From the NCBI GenBank assembly GCA_963721365.1, contig CAVRJE010000009.1, positions 1 through 52,946 on the forward strand: 52,946 nucleotides of DNA. The letters run 5' to 3'. The notes beneath the pieces were generated by a model, which saw only the letters and a list, made by a program, of their open reading frames with translations, did no database searches and was not told the DNA's origin. The translations under genes were made by a program, and so were the position numbers. Positions 8,369 through 18,454 of the stretch are shown here, in pieces (the first letter of the stretch is position 1; each line of letters starts with the position of its first letter). The DNA is from CAIQPS01 sp963721365 (GTDB taxonomy: Bacteria > Actinomycetota > Thermoleophilia > RBG-16-64-13).

Positions 8369-10457
8369 ATGCTCCACCACCTCCTCACCGCCCGCCGCCA
8401 CGAATCCACCACCCGCTGCCTCACCCACCTCCCCTCCGCCAAAGACTGGCTCGCCCGCCTCCCCCAACGCCGCCAACTCTGGCTCAAATGCTCGGCCTCT
8501 CCCCACTCCCCGAACGCACCCCTCTCCACCCTACAATCACCGGCCTCCTCGAACGCCCCAACTACACCGTCGAAAAACTCCATTTCCAACCCCTCCCCAA
8601 CTGCCGCATCGCTGCCAACCTCTGGCGTCCCCCCCACCCCCCCGCCGCCCCCCTCCCCGCCATCATCTTCGTCTGCGGCCATTCCCCCCGCGGCAAATGG
8701 TACTACCAGCCCCACGCCCGCTGGTTCGCCACCCACGGCTACGCCTGCCTCATCCTCGACGCCATCTGGCACGGCGAAAACGTCGGCCTCCACCACGGCG
8801 TCCACTCCCACGGCCGCTGGCACTGGCTCTCCCAGGGTTACACCCCCGCCGACGTCGAAGTCTGGGCCGCCCTCCGCGACCTGGATTACCTCGAAACCCG
8901 CCCGGACATCGACCCCACCCGCCTCGGCATCACCGGCAACTCCGGCGGCGGCGGCATCTCCTGGTTCGCCGGCGCCGCCGACCCGCGCTTCCGCGTCGTC
9001 GTCCCCTCCTGCCAAACCGGCTCCCTCTACCAGCACATCCGCGAACGCTCCGTCGACCACCACTGCGACTGCACCTACTGGTGCAACCTCCACGGCTGGG
9101 ACATGGCCGACGTCGCCGCCACCATCGCCCCTCGCCCCCTCCTCATCGCCGCCCAGTCCCAGGACATGCTCTTCCGCGACTACGGCTACCACGCCGTCTT
9201 CAACTCCGCCGCCCGCGTCTACAAACTCCTCGACCACCCCGAAAACATCGCCCTCGCCGAAGACCACGCCGAACACGGCTACACCCCGAAAACCCGCAGG
9301 CCATCTTCTCCTGGTTCGAACGCCACCTCAAAAACAACCCCGCCCGCGTCACCGACGATATCGACACCGCCAACGAGCCCGACACCGCCCTCAGGGTCTA
9401 CCCGGAAGGCAAACCCCCCGCCGACGACCAACTGATAAATATCGACCGCACCTTCATCCCCCTCCCAACCCTCCCATCATCAAAGACGCCCCCGCCTTCA
9501 CCGCCTACGCCGCCCAAACCCTCGCCCGCCTCCGCGCCACCACCTTCCGCCAAACCGTCCCCACCGCCACCCCGCCCTTCACCGTCCACTCCGCCGGCGC
9601 CCACGAAGGCACCTCCTTCTGGCGCGCTGGAGTTCGAACCCGAACCCGGCCTCCCCCTCCGTATCCATCTCCATATCCCCCCCGCAGGCCGCGACTTCGG
9701 CCCTCTCCTCGTCGCCCCCATGTCCCCCGCCGCCCGCAGCGACCACTTCGCCGACTCCTTCGGCCCCGCCGTCTCCTCCCTCCGTTGCCCCCTCGCCCTC
9801 GTCGAAGTCCGCGCCACCGGCTCCTCTGCCATCGGCCCCGGCCTCGAATGGTTCCTCCGCCGCGCCTACCCCCTCCTCGGCCAAACCCTCCCCGAACGCC
9901 AACTCTTCGACCTCCTCTCCGCCCTCCGCATCCTCCGCGCCCACCTCCAAATCCCGCCCCATTTAACCCGCGGTGATGACACCGGGGGCTCAGGTGACCC
10001 CACCGCGGCCCCGACGCGAGTTTGCGACCCTGGAGCAAACGAGCCGTCCCCAACCTCCCTCCCCCTCTACGCCGCCAGCCCCCAAGCGCCTCTAGCGATC
10101 TACGCCGCCGGCCCCCAGGCCCCCCTCGCCATTTACGCCGTCCTCCTCGACCCCCTCGTCTCCGAAGTCCTCCTCGCCAATCCCCTCGAATCCCACTGGC
10201 AAGACTCCTCCGAATTCCTCGCCGTCCTCCAATCCGCCGACCTCCCCCAGACCCTCGCCCTGCTCTTCCCCCGCCCCATCACCTTCCTCGGCCCGATCCC
10301 CCCCGCCTACGCCTGGACCGCCGCCCTCTACCAAACCCTCGCCCCCCTCGCCCCCCCACCCACATCTACCCCCCCCACCCCCGCCACCCCTCCGACCCAC
10401 CCCCCCGCACTCACCACCCTCCCCGACCTCGCCGCCTGGGCCCAACGAACCACCTGA
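8369..10457 (+). CDS. Acetylxylan-esterase-like alpha/beta hydrolase (frameshifted)
   Basis: The coding text passes through several frames: from ATG 8369, then frame changes near 8485, 9295, 9475 and 9625, ending at 10457. It forms one protein of about 690 residues. The first domain has the nucleophile elbow GITGNSGGGG, an oxyanion region FVCGHSPRGK, and late acid/histidine candidates in ALAEDHAEHGYT. The second domain resembles a decayed or regulatory hydrolase half (SALRILRAHL; LLDPLVSEVLLANPLESHW; LLFPRPITFLGP). Two-domain hydrolases of this acetylxylan-esterase kind are frequent in Planctomycetes-like genomes and usually act on acylated polysaccharides. A palindromic insert (9968-10008) and a duplicated PQAPLAIYA peptide (10080-10140) lie in the second domain. 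Confidence 0.78.
9968..10008. repeat. Inverted repeat within the hydrolase gene
   Basis: CCGCGGTG (9968-9975) pairs with CACCGCGG (10001-10008) around a 25-base interior. It falls in a low-complexity insertion (TRGDDTGGSGDP) in the second domain, where no conserved structure is expected. Confidence 0.5.
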
Positions 10458-10846
10458 ACCGTCCCCCAGAGTACTCCCCACGACCCCTCCAGACGCGTCT
10501 ACCCGCGTGTAGCCGTCGCCGCAGCGGCGACGCGTCCCCCGCTCACCCCGCCCCCTCGACAGGCCGTGTTCGCACCCGTCACATCGCGCCATCCAGAAGC
10601 TCCGGGCGGAAGCCCGGGGCCACTACCCCCGCACCTCCACCACCACTCCTCTCCGCAAGTTCCCTTAACGCAGTCTCTTGGCGCACGCACAGAACCCCTC
10701 CCGCTCCCCCACGATCACCCCCCCGAGCCCCCACCACCCGCCCCCTTCACGGCCTCGGGTCAAACCGCGCCCCACCCCCGCCCTCCCCCTTTTTCTCCCC
10801 CCATCATCCGCTACAATACCCCACTCATCCCAAGCTCTCGAGGCCC
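10458..10846. other. Gene-free stretch with palindromic repeats
   Basis: It contains the perfect hairpin CGTCGCCGC-a-GCGGCGACG (10514-10532), a CCTCGACAGGCCGTG segment similar to 7084-7097, and the second exact copy (10598-10621) of the 24-base palindrome found inside znuA. No credible gene was seen. The promoter of the DUF4062/TPR gene should lie near 10780-10840, where TACAATAC is a possible -10 element. Confidence 0.55.
10598..10621. repeat. Palindromic repeat, copy 2 of the znuA insert
   Basis: Identical over 24 bases to 6435-6458, here in a gene-free region. This shows that the znuA copy belongs to a dispersed repeat family of this genome. Confidence 0.75.
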
Positions 10847-13060
10847 ATGCCCTCCGCCCGCATCATCTTCATCTCCGCCGTCAGCCGCGAATTCCACGCC
10901 GCCCCCGCAGGCCAACGCCACCGCTTCGCCTCCTACCGCGATGTCCTCAAGGCCGCCTTCCGCATCCTCGCCCCCCACTACGAAGTCATCCTCCAGGAAG
11001 ACCTCCCCCCGGGCCCCGGCGACCTCCTCGAAACCCTCGAGCACGAAGTCGACCGCAGCCTCCTCGTCATCCACCTCGTCGGCGACCTCGCCGGCACCGC
11101 CCCCGAACCCACCGCCGTCCAACGCCTCCTCCAGCGCTCCCCGACCTCACCGACCTCCTCGCTCTCGCCGACGGCCCCGCCCCCCTACCTACACCCAGTG
11201 GGAACTCTACCTCGCCCTCACTCGCGACCTCCATCGCCTCATCTTCGAAGCCTCCCCCGCCACCGCCCGCTCCCCCCTCGCCGCCCCGCCCACCGACTCC
11301 GACCGCGCCTCCCAGGCCGCCCACCGCCTGCGCATCAAGGCCACCGGTTCCCACCGCGGCCCCTTCCTCGACCAAGGCGATCTGGCCCGCAAAGCCATTC
11401 GCTCGTTCCTCCACTTCCACCTCGACCCCCTCGTCGACCCCGTCGAGCCCACCCCCGACGCCCTCGCCGCAGCCCGCGCCCACGCCGAACAGATCGTCGA
11501 CGAGCTCGCCGCCGCCGTCCGCCAGCCCGACCCGAAGCAAGTCCCCGTCCGCGACCCTGCCAACGTCGCCGCCTTCGTCGCCGCCGTCCGCACCGTCGCC
11601 GACCGCTGGCACGTCAACCTCGGCACCATCGTCGACCTCGCCGCCACCCACCGCCAGCACCTCGCCGACCGTGCCGCCCGCGCCACCCCCAAGTCCCTCT
11701 ACCATCAGGCCCTCGCCCTCCTCGCCGAAGGCGACTACACCGCCGCCGCCCAAACCGCCGCCCGCTCCGCCGCCCTCGCCCGCCGCGCCTCGCCTCCCGC
11801 CCCCCCGACTCCGCCCCCCCCCGCGATCCCGAAAAACCCCGCGAAGCCCTCATCAACGCCCTCCTCCTCCAGCACGACGCCCTCGCCGCCGCCCTCGATG
11901 TCCCCCGCGCCATCGACGCCTACGAAGAGGCCCTGGCCCACGTGGATAAGCACTCGGAACCCGTCAAGTGGGCCGATCTCGCCGAAACCCTGGCCGAAGA
12001 CCTGAGCCGCCGCGCCCTATGGCCCCGCGCCCAGGCCCTGCTCGACGATCTCCTGGACATCCGCGAGGAACACCAGCCCGATTCCGCCCCCCTCGTCCGC
12101 GCCCTCATGCTCTGGGGTTTCATGCTCCATTATCAAGCGCGCTTCCGCGAGCTCGAAGCCGTCTGCGCTGGCGCGGAACGCATTGCCCTGGCCCTCCTCC
12201 CGCCCCAGCCCGATTTGCTCGCCGCGGCCCTCAACAACCGCGCGCTCTGGCTGCGCGAGGCCAATCGCCTCCTCGAATCCGAGCAGTTGCTCCGCCGCGC
12301 TCTCGACCTCGGCCAGCGCCGCCTTCGGCCCGGACCACCCCACCGTCGCCCTCCGCCTCGCCAATCTGGCCCAGGTCCTCATCGACCCCGCCGGTCCGCC
12401 GGAACACCTAGCCCGCCGCCGCGCCGAGGCCGAAGAACTGCTCACCCGGGCCTTGCGCCTCCCAGGAGCACGCCCTCGGCCCCGACCATCCCGAAGTCGC
12501 CCGCACCCTCAACGCCCTCGTCGTCCTGCGACGCAACACTCGCCGAATCGACGCGGCCCTTCCCCTCGCCGCCCGCGCCGTCCAGATCATCCAGCGGCAC
12601 TATGGCGACGACAATCCGGCCTTCGCCGAAATGATCGGCAACCAGGCCCTCTTGCTCGCGGCCGACGGCCAGACCGGCCCGGCCGAGAAACTTCTCCGCC
12701 AGGCCCTGGACATCGATGAACGCGCCCATGCCCCGACCCATCCGACGGTCGCCCTCCGTCTCAACAACCTCGCGCAGTTGTTCCACCACACCGCCCGCCT
12801 CCACGAGGCCGAGCCCTTGGCCCGTCGGCCCTGTCCATCTTCATGCAATGCACCCGCGACTCGGGCTTTGAGCATCCCCGCCTGAAAGAAGAAATGAGCG
12901 TCTATCGCGCCGTCCCTCATGGACCTCGGCTGTTCCACCCACGAGGCCCTCGACAACATCCGCGCCCTGGCCCAGTCCATCCTGCCTGGCGCCAAGTCCA
13001 GTTCACACCGACCATGCCGGCCTGAACCACTCTTCGGTTCCAAACCTGTGCCAGCGCCAT
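10847..13060 (+). CDS. DUF4062-type N-terminal domain with TPR repeats (frameshifted)
   Basis: From ATG 10847 the protein opens ARIIFISAVSREFHAA and continues YEVILQEDLPPGPGDLLETL...SLLVIHLVGDLAG...TQWELYLALTRDLHRLIF. This is the DUF4062/TIR-like effector-type domain that heads many STAND and TPR proteins. A helical middle follows (DQGDLARKAIRSFLHFHL). From about 11850 there are kinesin-light-chain-like TPRs with the marker FGPDHPTVALRLANLAQ, LGPDHPEVARTLNALV and THPTVALRLNNLAQLF. Frames change near 11150, 11190, 11820, 12320, 12470 and 12830. The end is uncertain (about 13025-13060). No NTPase domain is visible between the N-terminal domain and the TPRs. Such proteins are suspected sensors or effectors in conflict systems; the function here is inferred only. 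Confidence 0.72.
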
Positions 13061-13215
13061 GCTGGCAGCAGATCCTGCATCTCCCCATCCTCCTCCTCCA
13101 CCCCCCCCCTCCTTCTCATTGCCATTCCCCCACCGCCGCCGTACCATCTCCCCCGTCTTGCCTTCGCCCCCTCCCATCCGCCCCCGTGCCCGGCCAGCTT
13201 TCCCTGGAGGCCCCC

Positions 13216-14168
13216 ATGACTTCCCTCTCCACCGCCGATTCCTCCCGCCCCTCCCGCCACTGCTTCGTCATCATGCCTTTCGCCCCCGAGTTCAACGACG
13301 TCTACATGGCCATCAAAAACGGCGTCCTCGACGCCGTCACCAACGACTACCACTGCACCGCCTCGACGAACACCGCCCCGCCGGACGCATCACCGACCGC
13401 CTCCTCACCCAGCTCCGCACCGCCTCCTTCTGCGTCGCCGACCTCACCGGCCTCCGCCCCAACGTCATGTGGGAAGTCGGCTTCGCCATGGCCCTCGACT
13501 GCCCCACCATCATCGTCTCCCAAACCCCCATCCGTGACCTCCCCTTCGACCTCCGCGACATGCAGAGCCTCCAGTACGACCGCCACAACCTCTTCGACTC
13601 CCTCTCCCAACCCCTGCAACGCCTCGTCCGCAATACCCTCCTCCACGCCCGTTCGCCCCGCCGCGAGCCCCCCGCTCCCGAGCCGGCCCTCGTGACCGAA
13701 TTCCGTTCCGAAATCGCCAACCTCCGCAACATCGTCGCTCAACTCGTCCCCAACCTCAAACAACCCGCCCCGCCCACCGCTGCCTCTGCCTCCCACCTCC
13801 GCGACGAACTCGCCAACCTCCAGGGCGCCTGGCTTAACACCGAAAGCAACTCCCACGCCTACGCCAAACTCGTCGGCGACGACCTCATCGTCCCCTACTG
13901 CTTCGGCGGCAACGCCGAGCTCAACGGCGTCTACTACGCCTGGCGCAAAACCGGCCCCTATTGGTTCGCTCGCTACGCCTGGCCTGAAGCCCCCGATCTC
14001 TCCGGCTTCACCTTCCTCATCACCGAGTCCCCCGACCTGCTCCGTGGTGCCTGGTGGAGCGACGAGGACGGTTACCGCGACCCCAACGTCCCTCCGGACC
14101 TGCAGGGAATCTCTTCCACCTGGCACCGACTCCCCAAGACCACGTGTCCTCCCACCGGTTACCTTTGA
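13216..14168 (+). CDS. FVIMPF-type nucleoside-hydrolase-like protein with C-terminal sensor-like domain
   Basis: From ATG 13216 the N-terminal domain starts CFVIMPFAPEFNDVYMAIKN. After a frameshift near 13365 it continues DRLLTQLRTASFCVADLTGL, RPNVMWEVGFAMAL, TIIVSQTPIRDLPFDLRDMQ. The order FVIMPF / ADLTG / PNVMWEVGFA is that of the nucleoside 2-deoxyribosyltransferase-like (DRHyd-type) family often found in nucleotide-based conflict systems. A linker with a predicted coiled segment (EFRSEIANLRNIVAQL) leads to a C-terminal beta-rich domain (LQGAWLNTESNSHAYAKLVG, NGVYYAWRK, LRGAWWSDED). The last few residues may be cut short by the join near 14155. It follows the DUF4062/TPR gene at about 160 bases in the same direction. 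Confidence 0.72.
14150..14165. other. Second join between unrelated pieces
   Basis: On the minus strand an IclR-type regulator reads normally up to PILAHLSKVTG (about 14154) and then turns into the antisense of the FVIMPF gene. On the plus strand the FVIMPF protein ends within the same 15 bases. To the right base use is balanced, with ordinary ribosome sites. To the left C runs and GC palindromes dominate. The sudden end of a conserved gene exactly where composition changes indicates a chimeric join. Confidence 0.7.
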
Positions 14169-14474
14169 GAGATGGGCCAAAATCGGAAGCAAATCTCTTT
14201 CTGGCCGCAGTTGCCGGGAATAGGCACCGTAGAGGTTTCCCAGCGCTGGCCCAAGACGAATCTTGCGATCAGCCGCCTTGGATACGTACCCTCGGCCAAG
14301 AAGTGTCTTCACCAGATGGTAGCAGGTGGACAGGTTCAAATTGAGCGACTGGCTGAGCTCCTTTACCGTTGCTCCGTCAGGCTGATGTGCCAGCACGTCG
14401 AGCAAGCCCAGTCCACGGTCAAGTGTGCGAAGTCCAGTCGAGGTCTGTTTCTCGCTATTTCGAATACTGCTCAC
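14154..14474 (-). pseudogene. IclR-family transcription regulator, N-terminal part only
   Basis: About 107 residues remain. The winged-helix domain is complete (TLDRGLGLLDVLAHQPDGAT, VKELSQSLNLNLSTCYHLVKTL, GRGYVSKAADRKIRLGPALG), followed by the start of the effector-binding domain. The rest is missing because of the join at about 14155. In IclR proteins the lost part binds the small-molecule inducer. It is divergent from the ABC transporter genes, so it was probably the local regulator of that catabolic operon. Confidence 0.8.
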
Positions 14475-14687
14475 TTATTGACAAAACCTCCCCTGGCGTG
14501 ACTTGAATATGGCACTGCACCCTGAACAGGCACGACGTCAGTTTATCATTATCTGGAATACGTTGCGATATTGACAATTCCGGTCCCGTACATCACCATG
14601 TCGATAGGCAGACGCTCACGTTGGCGAGTCGTAGCTGACTGGGCCTGCCACTACGAGGCAAATCCAGAGCCTCAAGGAGCCCGCGGA
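14475..14687. promoter_or_regulatory. Divergent regulatory region iclR / ABC operon
   Basis: This 213-base region lies between two divergent genes and should hold both promoters and an IclR operator. TTGACA at 14571-14576 is a candidate -35 element for the rightward operon. No good -10 stands at 17 bases, so the call is weak. The ribosome site AAGGAG at 14674-14679 serves the ATPase start at 14688. Confidence 0.35.
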
Positions 14688-15771
14688 ATGAGCAAACCGG
14701 ATGTGGTGCTTGAGAACATCACCAAGGTCTTTGGTCCTACCTTGGCCGTCGATAACGTGTCGCTGTCAATCGACGAAGGTGAGTTTCTCTCCATGATTGG
14801 GCCGAGCGGGTGTGGGAAGACGACGACCCTTCGCATTATTGCCGGCCTGGAAACCCCGACCAGCGGCACCGTCACTATCAAGGGCGAGCGCATGGAGCAG
14901 GTCCCAGCTCACAAGCGGAGTACGGGGATGGTCTTCCAGAGCTTCGCCCTGTTCCCGCACATGAACGTGCAGAAGAACGTGGAATTTGGGCTCAAGATGC
15001 GCGGCGAGAACGCGGGGACCAGAGCCGACAAGGCAAGGAAGGCGCTGGCTTCAGTGGGACTCGAGGTCCTCGGCTCTCGCAGCATCTCGCAGTTGAGCGG
15101 CGGCCAGAAGCAGAGAGTCGCGCTGGCACGGTCTCTCGTTACCGAGCCAAGCGTTCTGCTTCTTGACGAGCCGCTCGGATCACTGGATGCCAGCCTTCGC
15201 ATCGTCATGCAAGGCGAACTGAAGGCGCTGCAGAAGCAGCTTGGCATCACTTTCATCCATGTCACCCACAATCAAAGCGAAGCTCTCGCAATGGCCGACC
15301 GGATAGCGGTGATGAATGAGGGCCGGATCGAGCAGGTAGGCACACCGTGGGAGATCTACGATGAGCCCGCCTCGAAGTTCGTGGCGCAGTTCGTAGGCAA
15401 GAACAACATCGTCGACGGCGTGGTCGAGTCGGTCGACGGGACTCTGACAACTGTTTCCAGTCCTCTGGGCAAGTTTCAGGCTCAATGCTCGGAAAACGAG
15501 CTGCCCCGAGGTGGGCAAAGAAGCGACCTATGTGGTGCGCGCCGACTGCTTGGTCATTGGGGAAGGAGGTAATGGCTTCGAGAACAAGGCAACCGGGACT
15601 CTGCAAGGAGAGGAACACGTCGGCAATATCGTGACCTATGTGCTGGCCTTGGAAAACGGCCAAGTGTTCAAAGTAGAAATGCACGAACGAGCGACGAGGG
15701 GCTGGAACCCTCAGTTCGGAGAGAAGCTTGGCGTTGCCTGGAAGACGGAGGATGCGCGCCTGCTTCTCTAG
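14688..15771 (+). CDS. potA: Spermidine/putrescine-type ABC transporter ATPase (PotA-like)
   Basis: From ATG 14688, preceded by AAGGAG, the protein has Walker A GPSGCGKTT, Q-loop FQSFALFPHM, signature LSGGQKQR, Walker B LLLDEPLGSLD, H-loop VTHNQ and a C-terminal TOBE-type extension (FVAQFVGKNNIVDGVV onward). Near 15508 the frame shifts, and the extension finishes in the next frame at 15771 (WNPQFGEKLGVAW). The PotA/FbpC branch powers uptake of polyamines, iron or other cations. The binding protein and permeases downstream are of the polyamine type. The true substrate is open; gene context suggests a methylated amine or aromatic compound (inference). Confidence 0.9.
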
Positions 15772-15843
15772 GACCGATTAGGCTACCAGAGCGCAAAGCG
15801 TTCCTGACGGATGCGTCCCACTCTTTGGGGGGAGGAAAAGAGC

Positions 15844-17228
15844 ATGAGCGACGAGGTGCAGCAGAAGAAGAACCACGAGCTGTCCGAGCTAATGAAACGA
15901 ATGAGCGACAACCAGATGTCCCGGCGCCAGTTCGTGGTACGGGCGGCGGCACTGGGCTTCGGCGTGACGACCATCGGAGCGGCGCTGGCCGCCTGCGGCA
16001 GCGCCGACCACCACGACCACGGCTGCGGGTGGGGCCACGACCACCACGGCAGCCGCCGCGACGACGACCACGGCTGCGGGTGGGGCCACGACCACCACGG
16101 CAGCCGACGCGACGACCACCACGGCAGCCGCGAATATCAAGGGTGTCACCCTCAACGTAATGGCGCAGGGGGTGATGCTAGCGGACACCATCGTCGCAAA
16201 AGCGCCAGGAAGACACAGGCTTGATTCTGAACTGCACGGCCACCACTGAGCCGGACATGATGACCAGAATGCTCACCGGCGGCGCCTCGCAGTACGACGT
16301 TGTCCAGGGCGCGACCTGCTACCTGGAGCCCATGTGGAACGCTGGCGTCCTGCAGCCCATTCCGCTGGAGAAGGTCCCCAACTGCAAGAACCTTCGTCCG
16401 CAGTTTACCGATCCCACGGCCATCGGCACGGGCGACCGACAAGTACCCGATCAATGTTTCCTGGCTCGACCCAGACAAGCAGACCACCTTCAAGATGGTT
16501 CCGGCACTGTGGAACATGGAGGGCTGGGGCTACCTGTCAACGAAGTGCCCGGAGCTCAATAAGAGTTCGGACCTTCCGTACAGCACCATGTGGGATCCCA
16601 AGTACAAGGGGCACGTGGGTATCTGGAACGACAGCGTTTGGGCGCCCGGCTGGACGGCGATGGCCATGGTTGCGAAGCAGCATGATGACGCTCTCAGGAA
16701 GCCCGTCGAAGCTGACGACGGATGAGATCGACAAGGTCATGGCCTGGCTGACCGAGCTCCGCAAGGCCGGTCAGTATCGAACCTACTGGAGCGACTACGG
16801 CGAGATCGTCAACCTGATGTCCAGCGCAGAGGTGTGGTGCGCAGACTGCTGGAACCCGATCGCTTCGGCCGTCAATCAGGTGACGCCTTGCACATTCGTC
16901 AACCCCACCGAGGGCGCGCGCGGGTGGATGCACGGTCTGGTTGTCTCGAAAGAAATGCAAGGTTCCTGACGCTGCCTTCGCCTACATCGACTGGTGCATG
17001 AATGGTTGGCGTATGGCGCAGATCGCGCCGATGGGCCTTTACGAGACCACGAACGGCAACGTCAAGCAGTACATGACGGCCGAAGACTACGCATTCTGGT
17101 ATGAGGGCGTAGGGTCGCGACGTCGGTTCGATGGAACATCGGCTGCCCATGATCAACGCCTGGGTTGAGTACCCGGCTGAACCCCGAGTATCAGCTCAGC
17201 AAGTGGCTGCAATTTCCTGGCCTCGTAG
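15844..17228 (+). CDS. Extracellular solute-binding lipoprotein, PotD-like (multiply frameshifted)
   Basis: ATG 15844 opens a protein with a twin-arginine-like signal SRRQFVVRAAALGFG and a lipobox ALAAC. A Thr/Ala-rich linker follows (about 15980-16140, read in another frame as repeats of TTTTAA). The mature binding protein reads KGVTLNVMAQGVML, GASQYDVVQGATCYLEPMW, DKYPINVSWLDPDKQTTFK, WGYLSTKCPELNK, YKGHVGIWND, VWCADCWNPIASAV, GARGWMHGLVVSKE and AFAYIDWCMNGWRMAQIA. At least six frame changes occur (about 15985, 16190, 16430, 16715, 16955, 17130). The most likely stop is TAG at 17226. It should be a lipid-anchored substrate receptor for the transporter. Confidence 0.8.
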
Positions 17229-17353
17229 TCCTCCCCTGTGTCGGAGTCGGTCGGTTCTCCTTTCTGTCAACCGACCGACTCCGGCCCGAACCGGCGCCGA
17301 TGCAGTGACGGGGACCGGACAGCCGGTTCTTGGAGGTCGGCACTAAAGAGGTG

Positions 17354-18305
17354 ATGATGCAAGAGCCAACGACGAAGACAGTCAGTTGGCCCGGCAAGGG
17401 AGCGGCAACCCGGTCTTAGCGATACGATTCTGGATACGATCCGGCGGCGGCCCGGTCTGGGCCGGTTCCTCCTGCTCTTGCCGGCCGTGCTCTACATGGG
17501 CTTCTTCATGGTGATTTCGGTCGGTGGATTGTTCGTCTTCAGTTTTATGAAGAACGACTCCGACCACCATGACAATGCAAGCCCATTTGGAACGTCGAGA
17601 ATTGGCGACAGTTCTTCACCCAGTCCACCAACCTCCACACCCTGGCTCTTCACCAGTCAGGGAGACCGTGATCGTCCTGGTCATCTGCTTGCTTGTCAGC
17701 TATCCGATTGCCTACTTCACGGCTCGAATGGTAAAGGACTCGCGACTCCAAATCGCCATTCTGCTCCTGTCCATTATTCCCTTCTGGACCAGTTACACCG
17801 TCCGAATGACTGCCTGGCTCCCGATACTCGGGGAATCCGGACTTGTCAACAGCGCTCTCGTGGCACTTGGGATTCTGGACAAGCCTTCTCCGATCTTCAT
17901 GTACACCGAGGGCGCGCAGGTCTTCGTGATGGTATTGACCTACGCCCTCTTCTGCGTCGCGCCCATATACTTCTCAATATCGCAGGTCAGCCAAGATCTG
18001 CTCGACGCCGCGGCCGACCTTGGGGCCAATGCCGTGGCGTACCTTCGTCCGCGTGATTCTGCCGCTGTCGGTCCCGGGAATGGTGATCGGATCGATCTTC
18101 GTGTCCGCGCTGGTTATGGGCGAGTTCGCTACGCCGAAGGTAATAGGGGGCAACCAGAACCCCCTCCTCGGCAACAATCTTGTCGCCCAGGCTCAGCTGC
18201 TGCAGTTTCCTCAGGCGTCGGTGACGTCGGCGGTGCTGGTCGTGACGGCCTTGGTCTTCGTGTTTCATCGTGACTCGCTTCGTGAAGATTCGAGCCCAGC
18301 TTTAG
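17354..18305 (+). CDS. potB: ABC transporter permease, PotB-like (frameshifted)
   Basis: The start is ATG 17354 after AAAGAGG. A first membrane segment (LLLLPAVLYMGFFMVISVGG) is followed by VSYPIAYFTARM, SIIPFWTSYTVRMTAWLPIL and MVLTYALFCVAPIYFSI. The EAA-loop region is DLLDAAADLGANA...RTFVRVILPLSVPGM, and IGGNQNPLLGNNLVAQ follows. Frame changes fall near 17420, 17580, 18040 and 18270. A one-base correction at 18270 gives RFVKIRAQL and stop 18305. It forms one half of the membrane channel with the gene at 18455. Confidence 0.82.
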
Positions 18306-18454
18306 TTGGCGGTCTGTGATAACCGACAGCGGTTTGCACTGCCGTAGCGTCGCCCTAACGTGTAGGGGCATCCCTGCTAGGTGCCCTATTCTCACGTAGC
18401 CGACGCAACGCAGAGTGCAAACTGCCCTAGGGAAGTTCTTCGGAGGGCGACAGT
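18306..18454. other. Spacer with inverted repeat between the two permease genes
   Basis: GTTTGCACT (18332-18340) and AGTGCAAAC (18414-18422) form a 9-base inverted repeat bounding about 90 bases inside an operon where permease genes normally abut. It may be a small palindromic insertion or a processing site. A ribosome site (CGGAGGG, 18440-18446) precedes the next gene. Confidence 0.4.

Noticed and set aside
7654..9276. A 540-codon minus-strand frame reaching over the esterase
   Set aside because: Only its last part (below 8352) is the URO-D gene. The upstream Gly/Val-rich text is antisense of the esterase.
7835..9976. A 713-codon plus-strand frame rich in Pro, Ser and Thr
   Set aside because: Low-complexity translation caused by C-rich DNA. 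It covers the minus-strand URO-D gene and parts of the esterase; only short stretches are real coding segments of the esterase.
10022..12634. An 870-codon Arg/Pro-rich frame
   Set aside because: Mostly frame-shadow of the esterase end, the repeat region and the TPR gene. Only 10847 to about 11150 and a segment near 11850-12330 belong to the true protein.
13347..14474. A full-length 375-residue IclR regulator
   Set aside because: Only about 107 residues are IclR. The rest is the antisense of the FVIMPF gene beyond the join.
15980..16140. A His/Gly/Asp-rich metal-binding stretch (HHDHGCGWGHDHHGS)
   Set aside because: It is the out-of-frame reading of a Thr/Ala-rich linker. The same linker type occurs in frame after the lipobox of the gene at 40395.
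16722..16726. Other UGA stops in piece C as selenocysteine codons
   Set aside because: At these places the protein continues in a different frame and not in the same frame, so frameshift and not recoding explains them.
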